Shown here in pieces: positions 44,075 through 56,992 of a stretch of 64,000 bases of DNA. Made by a program: the position numbers and the translations under genes. The first letter of the stretch is position 1; each line of letters starts with the position of its first letter. The stretch is from Pteria penguin (lineage: Eukaryota; Mollusca; Bivalvia; Pterioida; Pteriidae), in NCBI GenBank assembly GCA_035048485.1, contig CM068589.1:9218869-9282868 (forward strand), in the 5' to 3' direction. The notes beneath the pieces were generated by a model. That model saw only the letters and a list, made by a program, of their open reading frames with translations. It searched no databases and was not told the origin of the DNA.

Positions 44075-44730
44075 TCATAGTCCATGGAGTAAAAGGACAA
44101 TATCGTGTATAGTGTCATATTCAGACAAAAGCGAATCACAATAAAATCGAGGCGAGACCAGGTGCCCTGGAGGAGTAATCGTCCCCTGGTTTTCTGCAAC
44201 AACCGTCGAAAAAGTCCTGCTATAAGTTTTCAAGTCGAGGAAGTCAATGCATAAATATGCGCATATGACTACATAACGGAGACAAGAGGACGAAGTCAAA
44301 TTATCCTATTCACGGTATGAAATGTTGATTAACTAAAACTCCAGTGTTGGAAATGCACGTGAAGGAATGTCTGTATATATACATATTATGCCAACTCAAG
44401 TATTGCCAAAAAGTTAAGATGGTTAATTTGTATGGTCAGGTCCCACAATATCGGTTAACATTTATGAAAGAGGGATCTGAAATTACACCTGTTCTTTATA
44501 TCGACCATAGAAGTTCATCAGTGACAATTTCAAACGTTCCTCTATATATCCCTGTGAGAGCATTTTCGTGACGAGAGGCCTCGCTCTTAGGACGAAATTT
44601 TCCCATTTAGAGCATGCCGTAGTATAGTGTATAAGTTGGGAAATAAAGATGCTATATGCGGGAGAAGAGAGTATGTTGATACTCAGAAAAAGGAAGTTGG
44701 TAATAATGAAATTAAAACCGTCAACTATGT
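44075..44730 (-). pseudogene. RT remnant of the 46645-type family
   Basis: On the minus strand, DGFNFIITNF, SSPAYSIFISQLIHYTTACS and LRLSLMNFYGRY-like blocks correspond to the C-terminal third of the RT at 46645-48093. They are followed by a 3' tail with a GGGCACCTGGTCTC motif, like the GGGCACCTGATCTC of that element. No catalytic motif remains. Confidence 0.6.
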
Positions 44731-45042
44731 TCTTGATGTGTGATTTGATTTGGTTCTGCTCCGTTGAAATGACCACTAGGTTCAGCTGGAATTTAGTTCT
44801 AGACCAACAGAAGTTGGTTCTATTCTCATTTTGTTTTCTCCCTCCCTTATTTTTTGTAATGGCTTCATACTTATGTAGACCATGTTAATTGGTAAAGCTG
44901 CCCGTCTTCATGTTTTAATAGTTCTTCGTAGGGAACAATGTTGCTCGGTATTAAATATACTTGTATCTATACTGTTATTTACAGGCGGCGTACTCAAAGG
45001 TTAGGCTAAAGTGGCTTAGCGTGCTGTGGTAGATTTTCTTAA

Positions 45043-45055
45043 CGTGTGTGTGTGT

Positions 45056-45094
<39 letters not shown>

Positions 45095-45126
45095 GTTGTT
45101 GTTGTTGTTGTTTTTTTTTTTTTTTT
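45043..45126. repeat. GT, TTG and T composite microsatellite
   Basis: About 25 GT units, five TTG units and a T run. Confidence 0.9.
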
Positions 45127-46644
45127 AACTTTCCCTAGATTGGAATGAACTTCCGGAAAGAGTATTATTGTGGTCATACACATATAATAACTATAATGGC
45201 AATTACAGCGGAATTTTGACCTTGATCTTGATTCTTCTTGTCTGCAAATATAAATAGCTTCTCTGGTGGAATGCATTTAAATATCATATAATCATGCTAC
45301 AGTCAATCATGTTACGGTTGTATTTATGGAATACTCTTTTCTTTGCGAAGTATTTTCTTTTTATTTTGATATCTCTGAGGGTTTGAAGCAACAAAAATGC
45401 TATTAATGCAAAGTTAATAACCTCGGCCATACGAGAAAAATACAGTATTTGTTTTATATGCCCTAATTTTTGAAATTACATCGAATTTTCGGGTATACAA
45501 CTGTAACACCTACAAGTCACATGAAACAACTCCATTGGGGCATAGTAATATGCTCAAGTTACAAAACAACAATTTGCACATATTTTGTGGATAATTTCAC
45601 TTCCAGTAAACTTGCTTCTCTTCAGTGAATAAAACAAGAGAATTTAAAAAAAAACTCAAATGTCAAAAAGGATGCCAGATCTGAATATTTAAAAAAAAGA
45701 CAGGAAACTTTTAAATAAATATTTTCTGACATACGCTGAGAAATGCGTTATGGATTCTTATGGCTTCTTTAGTAATTATTGAATTAATGCATTGTGACCT
45801 TGATCTTGCTGATATTTCTTTGGCTCAATGTAATGGCACAACTGTTTGTGAAATCTTCTTCACATACATGCAATGGTTAAAAGTCACTGCCAGGACAAGG
45901 ATTTTCCTAACATATGCATTACAAGCACAGCCTGATGCAGGTAATGGAGTCTTAATTTACATGAAAGAATACCAACACTATACAAGCAGGAGAAAGAACA
46001 TTAGTGCAGGAAGAAATTAGATACAGAGTGTTGTATGACTTAAGCAGGGACATACATGTAGTTTGATTTAATCTCCATACTTGGATAGATTTGCAGCTTG
46101 CTATTGATTTGTATACACCTGTGGTACTGTGAACATAAACAGGAATTGCCTATGCAATTATACTACGCATAAGGAATTACCGGAAACAAGCTGTGTTTGT
46201 GAAACACTGATCCCCGGCAACAAATTCTAAAACATTAGCGAGAAAGTCATTGTCAAGGTTAAAAGGTCATCGGCTTTGCTGTCATTTAAAAAGGCTTCAT
46301 TAGCTGAGTAAGCATGTCAACTCTGAGGACTCTATCCCTCATGGTTCAAAAGTTATGGCCAAGGTTAAAGTTGAAAAGAAAGAAAGATATAAACAAGTAA
46401 ATAAACAGACAAATACACAGGGCAAAAACAATATGTGTCCGATATATAGATCAGGGAGCATAAAACTAGAAACCTGACTTTACAACCTATTCCAAAGGAT
46501 GTTTAAATGTGAGAGCATGTCAAGACACAAAATTATGATGGTGGTATACAGTGACTTTCAGATGGGAGATGAAAAGTGTGACACAACCGAGAAATATTGT
46601 AAGTTCACGATGCATATATTATGCATACTCAGGTGATTTAAAAC
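45127..46644. other. Intergenic with a dispersed repeat
   Basis: 46330-46440 (CAAAAGTTATGGCCAAGG, then GACAAATACACAGGGCAAAA) is the same family as 60300-60470. No gene is seen. Confidence 0.4.
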
Positions 46645-48093
46645 GTGGCACAGGTAAACTTAAAATTACAAGGTTCTGTAAACACCAGATTCGAATCTAT
46701 TTTTAAAGATCCTGATGTTGTCAGAGAACTTACCTTCCTCCAAGAACATTATATCATTACACCAGCACATAAAGCATCTAATAATTATACATTTACTTGT
46801 AAGAAATATTACTTTGACAGCCTAGTGAAAGACTTAGGATTAAATTTAGCTCCAGGAAATCCTACTTATACTCTCTCGAACTTTTCGGTTTCGGAAGTAC
46901 TCGAGAATCATAAATCTGTCCTCAATACGTTTGGTATTGACTCAAATAAATTGAATGTAGAACTTCCATATTTGTACTGTATTCCAAAAATGCACAAAAC
47001 TCCGTACAAACAACGCTTTATCGCTGGTTCCACGAAGTGTTCCAAAAAATCTGTATCGATGCTACTCACAAAAATAGTATCAGAAATTAAATCTGGCCTT
47101 CATAGATATTGCGAGACAGTATATTCCAGAAGTGGAATTAATCAAATGTGGATCCTTAAAAATTCAAAAGAGTTGTTAGAACATCTAAAATCTAAAAGTT
47201 TTACTAAACTTCACTCCATCAAGTCTTTTGACTTTTCGACTCTTTACACAACGATCCCTCATCAGAAATTAAAAGACAGATTAGAGGAAATTATTCAAAA
47301 TGCATTTACTAGTAAAAACGGAAGCCGCAAATTCAAATATATAGTAATAGGCCACGATAAAACTTACTTTGTTAGGGAAAATTCTGATTCCAAAAATAAA
47401 TACACTGAAACAGCTGTCATTCAGATGTTGAACTTTCTTATCGATAACATTTTGTGGTGTTTGGAGGTAAGGTTTTTCAACAAATTGTCGGCATTCCAAT
47501 GGGCACTAACTGTGCTCCGCTTCTGGCTGACATATTCCTTTATTCATACGAAGCTGAGTTCATTCAGTCTTTGCTTTCGCAAGGGAAAAAAACAATTGGC
47601 TCTTGGCTTCAATTTTACTTACAGATATGTAGATGACTTGCTTTCAATTAATAATCCTTCATTCGCGGATTACCTTAGCATCATCTATCCAAGTGAACTG
47701 TTGGTCAAAGAAACCACAGAAACTAGTAATTCTACTTCGTATTTAGATATTATGTTGTCTTTCGACATTAATGGTCAATTGAACACCTCACTCTATGACA
47801 AACGTGACGATTTCAATTTCGCTATCACAAACTTTCCTTTCATAAGTAGGAACATTCCATCATCGCCCGCATACGGCGTATTCATATCTCAGTTAATACG
47901 TTATTCCAGAGCATGTTCAAATTACAATGACTTTGTTCTCAGGGCTAGGCGACTTTCAGTTAAACTGCTCAACCAGGGTTATATATGTGCTAGACTAGCA
48001 TCGTCACTGAGGAAGTTCTACGGTCGTTACGAGACTCTTATTACTCCTTATGATATCTCGTTATCCAGACTTTTAAATGATATTCTGGACTGA
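46645..48093 (+). pseudogene. Reverse transcriptase E1, open but with a scrambled motif B
   Basis: The frame is open for 482 residues (apparent start GTG; true start unknown). It shows the LPYLYCIPKMHKTPYKQRF block, motif A SFDFSTLYTTIP, motif C YRYVDDLLSINN and the C-terminal SPAYGVFISQLIRYSRACS block. Between them, about 50 residues are out of frame. One base is missing near 47453 and one is added in the A run near 47588, compared with copy E2. As a result GIPMGTNCAPLLADIFLYSYE (motif B) is read only in another frame. The protein would keep length but lack a core RT motif, so it is probably dead. Confidence 0.8.
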
Positions 48094-48415
48094 GACCGAT
48101 TCCGATCACTTTACACAGATTTGACACCTTCTATACTAGAAGGTTACCTACTTCGACTTCTCCATATATAGATACATATGGAATTCACACGACTTGACTC
48201 TTTCTACGGGGTATATGTGACGGGTGTTGCTAGCAAGCAGGAGATGCTCACTCTCCCCGGGCACCTGATCTCACTCCATCACAGGGGTTCACATATGCTC
48301 TTCAAGTAGACATATTTTGTTATTTTCCATTTGTTTTTCATTTTCACTGATTTTGTATGTCCTATGGTTTCATGATTTTTGGACTTGTGGTTTGGATTTA
48401 TCCATCATCTTTACA
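46645..48415 (+). mobile_element. RT element copy E1 (5' incomplete)
   Basis: It has an RT ORF plus a 3' tail of about 320 bp ending in TTACA, where copy E2 begins. No 5' leader or N-terminal domain is recognised. It is from a different family than copies A to C but has the same RT class. Confidence 0.7.
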
Positions 48416-49525
48416 TTACTAGTAAAAACGGAAGCCGCAAATTCAAATATATAGTAATAGGCCACGATAAAACTTACTTTGTTAGGGAAAATTCTGATTC
48501 CAAAAATAAATACACTGAAACAGCTGTCATCCAGATGTTGAACTTTCTTATCGATAACATTTTTGAGGTGTTTGGAGGTAAGGTTTTTCAACAAATTGTC
48601 GGCATTCCAATGGGCACTAACTGTGCTCCGCTTCTGGCTGACATATTCCTTTATTCATACGAAGCTGAGTTTATTCAGTCTTTGCTTTTGCAAGGAAGAA
48701 AACAATTGGCTCTTGGCTTCAATTTTACTTACAGATATATAGATGACTTGCTTTCAATTAATTATCCTTCATTCGCGGATTACCTTAGCATCATCTATCC
48801 AAGTGAACTGGAGGTCAAAGAAACCACAGAAACTAGTAATTCTACTTCGTATTTAGATATTATGTTGTCTTTCAACATTAATGGTCAATTGAACACCTCA
48901 CTCTATGACAAACGTGACGATTTCAATTTCGCTTTCACAAACTTTCCTTTCATAAGTATGAACATTCCATCATCGCCTGCATACGGCGTATTCATATCTC
49001 AGTTAATACGTTATTCCAGAGCATGTTCAAATTATAATGACTTTGTTCTGAGGGCTAGGCGACTTTCAGTTAAGCTGCTCAACCAGGGTTATATATGTGC
49101 TAAACTAGCATCGTCACTGAGGAAGTTCTACGGTCGTTACGAGACTCTTATTACTCCATATGATATCTCGTTATCCAGACTTTTAAATGATATTCAGGAC
49201 TGAAACGGATTCCGATCACTTTACACACATTTGACACCTTCTATACTAGAAAGTTACCTACTTCGACTTCTCCATATATAAATACATATGGAATTCACAC
49301 GATTTGACTCTTTCTACTGGGTATATGTGACGGGTGTTGCTAGCAAGCAGGAGATGCTCACTCTCCCCGGGCACCTGATCTCACTCCATCACAGGGGTTC
49401 ACATATGCTCATCAAGTAGACATATTTTGTTATTTTCCATTTGTTTTTCATTTTCACTGATTTTGTATGTCCTATGGTTTCATGATTTTTGAACTTGTGG
49501 TTTGGATTTATCCATCATCTTTACA
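48416..49525 (+). mobile_element. RT element copy E2, 5'-truncated, in tandem with E1
   Basis: It is a 1110-bp repeat of 47306-48415, starting inside the RT and ending at the same TTACA. The head-to-tail join is typical of Penelope-like tandem insertions, though a later duplication would look alike. A few percent divergence shows the copies are not brand new. Confidence 0.8.
48430..49203 (+). CDS. Reverse transcriptase E2, C-terminal part
   Basis: The frame has an intact motif B (VGIPMGTNCAPLLADIF) and motif C (YRYIDDLLSIN), followed by SYLDIMLSF, the DDFNFAFTNFPF block and FISQLIRYSRACS. Motif A and the fingers are missing because of the 5' truncation, so it is not functional alone. The stop TGA is at the same place as in E1. 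Confidence 0.75.
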   Translation, partial: GSRKFKYIVIGHDKTYFVRENSDSKNKYTETAVIQMLNFLIDNIFEVFGGKVFQQIVGIPMGTNCAPLLADIFLYSYEAEFIQSLLLQGRKQLALGFNFTYRYIDDLLSINYPSFADYLSIIYPSELEVKETTETSNSTSYLDIMLSFNINGQLNTSLYDKRDDFNFAFTNFPFISMNIPSSPAYGVFISQLIRYSRACSNYNDFVLRARRLSVKLLNQGYICAKLASSLRKFYGRYETLITPYDISLSRLLNDIQD

Positions 49526-50532
49526 GGTAAACAAAAGTCAAAGTCTAGCTCGTAATCTCAACATTTTAATACAGGGTCTAAATATAATCAACAAACGTGT
49601 GAAAAATGAAAGCCCTATCCATAGAACTTGACAATTGATTGGCAAGATTTAAGTTTTTGAAAAGTGGGTCAAAAAAAATAAACATTTTCGTACAGACGGG
49701 CATGTCTATTCATAATTAACCCAAACATGAACACTTTACTCCAAGTATTTGAAGAGGTATGGGCAATGTTATTAGAAATTTCGTTTGAGTAGTTGGAAAA
49801 CGATTAACAATCGATGAAAAAAAATAAGTTAACATGATACTTTCATGAGTTCATATGTTATTGTATCCCAGCAGTGGTATATATCACGTATGATGACAAA
49901 TTATCTAAACTAGGGCTATGCAGTGGAATAGTTTGAAAATATATCTGCATACAAAAATAACGTGGTAGTTACCTGTGTCTGGAATTGGCTTCTGCTCATA
50001 TTTGACAGTCTTCACATCAATTGTGATATTACCGTACAATTTTCAATATGACTTCTATCATATTTTCAGCTGTTGTCTTGCATATCACACTGTATAGTCT
50101 GAGGCTTGGTTTTCCACATATCCTTTCTCCAACTTAAGACACATTGCTCCGTTGTTCATCCCTCTGTTTGAAATGATATGATTATAAAGTTCAGCACAGT
50201 ACTTTAAATACTACACAGAAAATGAGATTGGTTAAAAATTGTAAATTTTCTTTAATTACTTTTAGTTGTGAGTTTCATATTAATAAATTCATTACAAACA
50301 GTGTGTATAAATCAGACAAGTAAAATGTTATAATAGTGAAAAAATACGGATATTGAAACGGGTCAGACATCAACACTCCTCTAAGCAGATTCTTGATAAA
50401 TTACTGTTTTACGTAAATCTACGGCTATTTCACGTATATGGTGACGGCATCTGCCTGATGCATTGCACAGAATTTTCTAACTTTGCAACTGACCCACCCG
50501 AAGCAGTAAAGGATCTTTTCATTCCACGCCTT
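49526..50532. other. Intergenic
   Basis: Nothing recognised. Confidence 0.4.
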
Positions 50533-50650
50533 CCGTGACACGGGAGGTCTCATCCGATAAACAGAACACCGGTGTGTCCAGAACGGGTATCGAACCTCGG
50601 ACCTCTAACTCCCGAACTGAACACCTTATCCACTAGGTTACACCAGCTTT
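50533..50650 (-). repeat. tRNA-derived SINE
   Basis: On the minus strand the A box region reads GTGTAACCTAGTGGATAAGG and the B box AGGTTCGATACC, followed by a GGATGAGACCTCCCGTGTC tail region. The T arm is not well paired, so it is a SINE and not a tRNA gene. Confidence 0.65.
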
Positions 50651-53530
50651 CTTACGTATATTAAAGCTACCTTCCAAATCACTGATGCATTCGGTTTAAA
50701 GATCTATGCAGCTGATCTGAAGGAATATGTCAAAGAGGCACTCCCCTTTGGTCTATGTTGCCCAACTCTGGATAAAACCCTCACAGATCCATACAAAGTA
50801 GCAATATCTGTAGGGAACCCTGAGTACTTCATACCTACCGAGTTTCATTAAAATAAGATACACGTCATTTGAGCCTCTAGCTCATTTGAACTTAAAAATA
50901 CCAAACAGTAATGGATCTGGTCAAAAGGTAAATACTCTTGTAGATGACCTAGAGTTCCTCATTTTAAGATCCATCAAGATCCTTTAAGCAGTTCTTCATA
51001 AGTCAAAATTTCGAAAGGTTAATCGAAACAGAGAGACAGACGACAAATATAGGAATGATCGCAATAATGCTTAAGTTATATAAGTATGCAAATATCAGCA
51101 CAGAAATATAAACAACAAATGAAATCAATTATAGCAGCGAATTTGAGTATATGGCACCACTAATAATTGAGTATAAGCAACAAGTTACACTTGACAACAA
51201 CAGGTCAAAATTACTATCACATTTCACTAATCAACTTGACCAAGGGTCAATGTTACTAGCTCCAATTATGCATACTTTACAATTCAACCATGCAGTTGGT
51301 TTTAGCATCAAACAATCTATTTGAAACTTGACAATTATAAATCACCTGTTTTAGTAACATTTGGATCAGAGGATAACGATGAGTTATCAATTATTTCTGC
51401 AAAAGAAGTGAATGAATGGAAAATATATAATATGTCAAAACAACAAAGATTCTACAGAATTTATGCATTACATACATTGCATTTTAAATTGATTGTTACA
51501 TTTGCCACACGGAACAATTACCTCATATTTGATACACAGTATTCTTGTGACATGTAGGGACGGTTTTTATTTTTCAATGAAAGGCAGTGCATCAAAATTT
51601 GCCCTCAATAAGATGAAAAGTTTTATATAGGCCATATCTTTAAAACTTTATATTAATAAACACCAATGACTTGATAGTTCGTATACAGAATCCTTACAAA
51701 AGCAGTATTAAACTCACTCATGGCAAGGCTTTACATATATTTGGACCCACCAGAGAGGCTAACAGTTTTGTTACCTTTACAGATTAAGATTTTGTATGAA
51801 CAAACTCGCAAAGTTGAAACTAGGTGTAGAAGGGTATTTGTGTTACCTTCTTATGACTGATTTAAGGTCGCCTTGTTGTCTATTTATCGTTTGTATATTA
51901 TTATTTGTATGTGTGTATGTGAAATTTCTACTTAACATGATCTTCTCTTTAAACTTTTCATACAAAGGAAAATGGCTAATTAAGAGCCAGGTCATTCTTC
52001 AATCATTTAAAAATAGAAATAAAACCAGTGAAATGAAAAAGATCCACAAAGAAGGGAATAGTCCATGAATTATATAAAAATGCCGTGAGTTACATAATAT
52101 TGAGGATTTTGACAAATGAACGGTCATTTTAGTAGATATGGAAGTGGTGTACAAGGAATTGGAAGAAGGACATGCCAAAGGGTATGGTTTGTAGAACTTC
52201 AGTTTTGCCAACAGATGGAGGAATTACAATCTCTAGACTTAATCCATTCTCTAACTGTCCATTTGAATTATTTGGACCACTCACAATTAATGATACCATA
52301 AACACCAAACTCATGGAAAAAATCATGGCGTGTTGTGAAGTTGCTTATTGCTCAAAGTAGTGTACAGAGATCTCGTAGATGATTCCGATGTCTAAGATTT
52401 TTATGGAATTAGGGTGATTCTTTCCATCATAAGTTATCAGAACCGGTCACCTGCGGCGGGAAAAAAACTAATTGAGCGGCGTCACGCATAAAGGGTCCTA
52501 AGGGCACTATGCGCACGTTTCTTACATAACGTCATACGAAAAATATCGTGACCTCATGCAATTACCGATGTGCTTTAGGTAATATAACATCACTCTATAC
52601 AGTCACAACGTAGAAAGTCATCTGTACACCAAGTAATAAATGTATGAATTATTTCCTAGACACAACAACATCATTGAATCTCATATTGATATATGGAGAA
52701 AGTAACATAAATTAAAGAAAATGATGTGAAGAACGAGAACTATATCTCAAACATAAATATTACCACATCATAGATTAAGGTCAAGTGTAAACATATTTGT
52801 CTTAGCGAGTTGAATATAAAATGTGCTTTTCAGGGCGTCCCTAAACATGATTGAGAGTAGTTCATAAGTTTTCTAACAACAATTGAAATATAACAGTATG
52901 CTTTGCGAAGTCGCCGTGCGATGTTGATACATTCTATATAGGGACAGTTATTACACATCGGTATCTGAATTTTAATATGTGAAGCATGCTTACCTTAATC
53001 TGATACAACTGATAAATATAACATCGCAAGTATAGGTACATATAATGTAGGTACAAACATCAGATACTTTGAATTAAAATTTCATTTTGCAATCTTTTAA
53101 GTTCAATACAAGAATGGGTGGAGCTACAGCGTATCCGCATGTTGAACAAATTGTTCTTGTGGCTATCACGCACAAACGGATGAGCATTACGAAACAAATA
53201 GTTCGCTCTATCTGGTCATTTTGAGATACAACACAGCAATTTCTATTACTTAGAGTTGTATAATTTATATAATTCAGTATAATTTCAAAATTAAAACATG
53301 TAAAACAAAAACTGTATTTTCCTCGTATGGCTGATATAATAAACTTTGGGTTAATAACATTAATAATAACATAAATAAAAAGAAAATATTTCGTAAATGA
53401 AGCGGGTATACCATAAATACAATCATAACCTGACTTTGAGCATACTCTGTTTACAAACATCGCGTTTTAGAAAGCCATATCTCTCTTAATACGATGCTTG
53501 CAAGGGTCCATTTTAAGATATGTTTTTGGC

Positions 53531-53533
<3 letters not shown>
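50651..53533. other. Intergenic
   Basis: Several ORFs of 60-130 codons exist but have no motifs and AT-driven composition. Nothing supported. Confidence 0.4.
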
Positions 53534-53575
<42 letters not shown>

Positions 53576-53582
53576 TATATAT
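53534..53582. repeat. TA microsatellite
   Basis: About 20 units, then an ATAG interruption. Confidence 0.9.
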
Positions 53583-53754
53583 AATCCAAACAATATATAT
53601 TAAATTTACCTATAATATGCACTGTATTAGCGATCACAGGGTGTACAGCTGAAAAAAGGAAATGAATTTTTAATTTAAGCCTTATTTATTCTACAACAAT
53701 TAAGAAACACGGTAACAATCTATAAAAATCTTTATAGTTGATACGACTCTTTGC

Positions 53755-53912
53755 GTAAGGGTGTCGTTTGTTTGGGAGGAAACCGGAGTACTTGGAGAAA
53801 ATCCACAAAGCCAGATTAGATACAGCCTAAAAACTTCGCGTACCACACCGGGAATCGAACCCATGTGGCTTTTGCGAGAAGCGAGCGCGCTACCGACTGC
53901 ACTACTGGCCCC
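53755..53912 (-). repeat. tRNA-derived SINE
   Basis: On the minus strand it starts GGGGCCAGTAGTGCAGTCGG (A box), with B box GGGTTCGATTCCC about 35 bases later, and a body ending with CTCCGGTTTCCTCCC. The head is tRNA-like, but the length is that of a SINE. Confidence 0.7.
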
Positions 53913-54864
53913 AATCACGCATTTAAGCACGCCTGTCTTTGTGTCCATAAACCTAAACCTTTTTCTTTGTAATGTTTATTCACAATAAGGGGTGACTTTT
54001 TCTGATTTTTTAATTCACGCTTGGACAATCTTAGTCGGTGAATTTCAATTTCAGAGAAGAATGTGAAACAGCTTTTACTATAGCTGCATCCTTGTATGAT
54101 TGTATCACAATAATAATGGTATCTGGGTCACCAATCACTATTTCATCATTTACAGCAACCGCACACTGTTCATAACTATTTTGTGTATCAAAAACGATAT
54201 CATTATTTTCACAAATTAAGATCTACCACTATACCAGGGTGAAGTATGTCACTGTGTTGAACAGATATTTCCGAGTCACTATCACTGTCAATCGAGATAC
54301 AGTGTTCCTTTATGAGAACGTCTGGTTCCGTACTGACGGGACTTTCGTTAAAGAAAGACAAAAGTTTTACGGTGCCTCAGTTCAGAAAAGTTTAGTCCAG
54401 GAAAAGCCATGGATATCTTTTATATTTCTAATCTCAAAATATATGAATAATCGGAATGGGTATGCTTTTCACTATGGTCAGTATATGAATAGGTATTTTA
54501 CTATACTTTGCTCAATATATAAATAGGTAGGGTTCCGGCAATTCCAGTCACACGTTCGTACCCAAATTAATTACATGTCAACCCCTCCCTCAAATTTTCC
54601 CCGTTGCCGTCCATGGTATAATAGTTTGTTCGTTTATTTATTGAAATGCATGAAATTAGAAGTATATTGTTAATATATGTAACAGCTATTTGAATAAATG
54701 TGATAACGTGTTATACATATCAAGTAGAAGATGACATGTGTAAGATAGTAATAACTATGGTTTATAACCCATCGAGAACCCCTTAAAATGATATGATATT
54801 CAAACCCGAAATATCGGCATACCGTCATTCAGCAAAGGGCAAGCATTCTAACTTGCTAAGTTTA
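53913..54864. other. Intergenic
   Basis: Nothing recognised. Confidence 0.4.
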
Positions 54865-55490
54865 ATTGCGAGAATGATGATTTAGCATCTATCACTGATA
54901 CCACAAGGAATAACTAATATGAATGTGAATAATGTCGAGGATGTGATATCCCCACCTCGGAACCGAGCCACGTGCAACCAATTTCAAATCATGACTTCAC
55001 TCCCGGTGTCTGCTAAGCATGCCGTAATATATGTACGTCATTGGAACAACCTTTTTTGGGTTGTCTCCGTGGCATGACGTGATATGCGGCATGCTTTGTC
55101 GGCTAGGCGAAGCCGTTGCACGGTTTAAATTTACAACATAAATAACATATGCACCTACATGGACGTCCGCTGGTGTCGAGGATGTGATATCCCCACCTCG
55201 GAACCGAGCCACTTGCAACCAATATCAAATCATAACTTCACTTCCGGTGTCTGCTAAGCATGCCGTAATATCTGTACGTCATTGGAACAACCTTTTTTGG
55301 GTTGTCTCCGTGGCGTGACGTTATATGCGGCATGCTTTGTAGGCTAGACAAAGCCGCCGCACGGTTTAAATTTACAACGTACATAATATGAATTCGTTAC
55401 TTATGATTTGATTAAAATCATAAGTATCGAATTCATAACAGTTATTCATTGTGGTATCGGTGATGGATGCTTAATCATCATTCTTGCAAA
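54865..55490. mobile_element. MITE with ~55-bp inverted ends and two internal 241-bp repeats
   Basis: 54867-54922 and 55432-55488 are inverted copies sharing, in order, AGAATGATGATT, AGCATC, ATCAC, GATACCACAA and GAATAACT. Between them lie two direct repeats with an offset of 241 bases (starting 54934 and 55175). A perfect-looking palindrome centred on GATT follows at 55387-55438. The layout recalls the tandem-core MITE or pearl-type elements of oysters. Confidence 0.65.
55387..55438. repeat. Large palindrome next to the right inverted end
   Basis: Arms begin TATGAATTCG and run to ACTTATGATTT, pairing over about 23 positions with few mismatches and a loop of 4 bases. It could form a cruciform or an RNA hairpin. 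Confidence 0.7.
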
Positions 55491-56535
55491 ATCGACGGTG
55501 CTGGGGGCTCTGTCTTCATGTTTGTGGATATAAGAAGTACACGAATAACTCTTTCGTGATATCTTTTATATAGCTCACGTTTTGATTGTTTTACGAAGAA
55601 AATTACAAGATAGAAATTTATTAAGGTTTATTAAGGTTATCCGTAGTATTGCCAAGTGAGGCGGCGAACATTCCGAGAAAGATGTTTGATTCACTAAGAT
55701 TTAAGTCGATTGCTTGCGTCCATAACGTTGTTTCAGGAAACTGGAAACCGTGTTTCCGGTAGCCTCTGCGTGGATTACTAAAAATGTATATGCAGTTACA
55801 TCATTACAAATGAAAACAACTACTGCTTATGTAATTATTAATTTCAAATGGGCTGCTGTAATGATGCGTCATATCGCAAAATACAGAAATTGCAGACTGT
55901 GATTTCTGCAAACTTTTAACACGTGTACAAAATCCGTTGATGCATAACACATTAATTTAATATTAAGCCAGTGAACATAATCCTTGAAGTCTCACTGGCA
56001 GTTTCCTTTATATTTTCTGATTTAGAGACAAACTGTTTGAACATGCAATTTTTTAATGAAAGACCATTTTGGTGATCAAAACGTTTCATCCCATATAAAT
56101 CTGGGCTGAGCTAGTACACAAGTACTGAAATGACAATGACACATCATAGAATTTGTTAGAAATTTGTACAGAACATTGTAAACACTTTCTGGAGATGTTG
56201 GACTTAGAGACTTCTTTCACTTAAATTATTAGACAAAAGTGGCAAACAACAGAACTAGAAAGTGAAAACGGAGATATTGTTTTAGCAAAAGAGTTGGATG
56301 CAGTTGTTGGATATTGCTGTCTCACTGTCGTGCACCACTTAACAGGCTAAGAAAGAGAGATACGGAAACATAAGACGCATTCGTATGTATGCAGTAGAAG
56401 AACTGCAATAGCTGGCGATATTATCGTGGGTGCCACCAAAATTTGTCAGTCTGTTCGACAATTTCCCTGATTCCTGATTTCATCATCTCATAAATATCAA
56501 CCGATGTATTTTATAGATTGAAAGCATTGAATAAA
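55491..56535. other. Intergenic
   Basis: Nothing recognised. Confidence 0.4.
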
Positions 56536-56724
56536 TAAGATGCATCATGACAAGGTCTTAAGTGCTCTTAATGTGCTCATTTGATCCTATTATGCATTGA
56601 ATCTTGTCGACTGATCTGTTTATAAAAGATGCAAGTTTTCACAAAATATAAAAGTGAACCTTTAAACAAATAATGGCCTAGCGACACACAATACAATTTA
56701 TTAAAACATTACTTACAAACGTTT

Positions 56725-56992
56725 TCATGTCCATCCTATTGCTTTCTTGTCACATTCACAACACGAAATTCCTTCGTCTTCAATTTTGTCCAAGGATTTT
56801 ATTGTAAGCTGCGTTTCAAAGGCAGATTCATTTTGACCTATCAGGAATCGATTGTTGAAAGAATTACATGAGGCCTGTTCAAAGGGTTCTTTACACAATC
56901 TTAATGTATTGCTTTGTCTTTTATATGCTACAGTCTTTTTAACGTCAGGTGTTTTACATACCAAGTCATACTTTGATCCGATCCTTGGAAAC
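56725..56992 (-). CDS. Ig-like terminal exon, copy 1
   Basis: On the minus strand, a pyrimidine-rich acceptor (CTTGTCCTTTGTAG) opens an 89-codon exon in phase 2. It has an Ig V-like pattern: GSKYDLVC (B-strand Cys), VAYKRQ (C strand, Trp replaced by Tyr), then LTIKSLDKIEDEGISCC, matching the D-x-G-x-x-C signature of the F strand. It ends with TGA and has AATAAA 22 bases later (56698-56703), as expected of a last exon. The upstream exons are not identified. It may belong to a small secreted or cell-surface immune-type protein, which is inference. Confidence 0.5.

Noticed and set aside
45760..46020. 86-codon ORF upstream of RT copy E1
   Set aside because: No GIY-YIG or other N-terminal domain motif; not joined to the RT frame.
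50533..50650. Possible tRNA gene
   Set aside because: A and B boxes are present but the T arm and acceptor stem do not pair; it fits a SINE head.
53074..53460. 128-codon minus-strand ORF
   Set aside because: AT-driven hydrophobic composition, no recognisable domain, no splice or promoter context.
53755..53912. Possible tRNA gene
   Set aside because: tRNA-like head continues into a SINE body; no closed acceptor stem.
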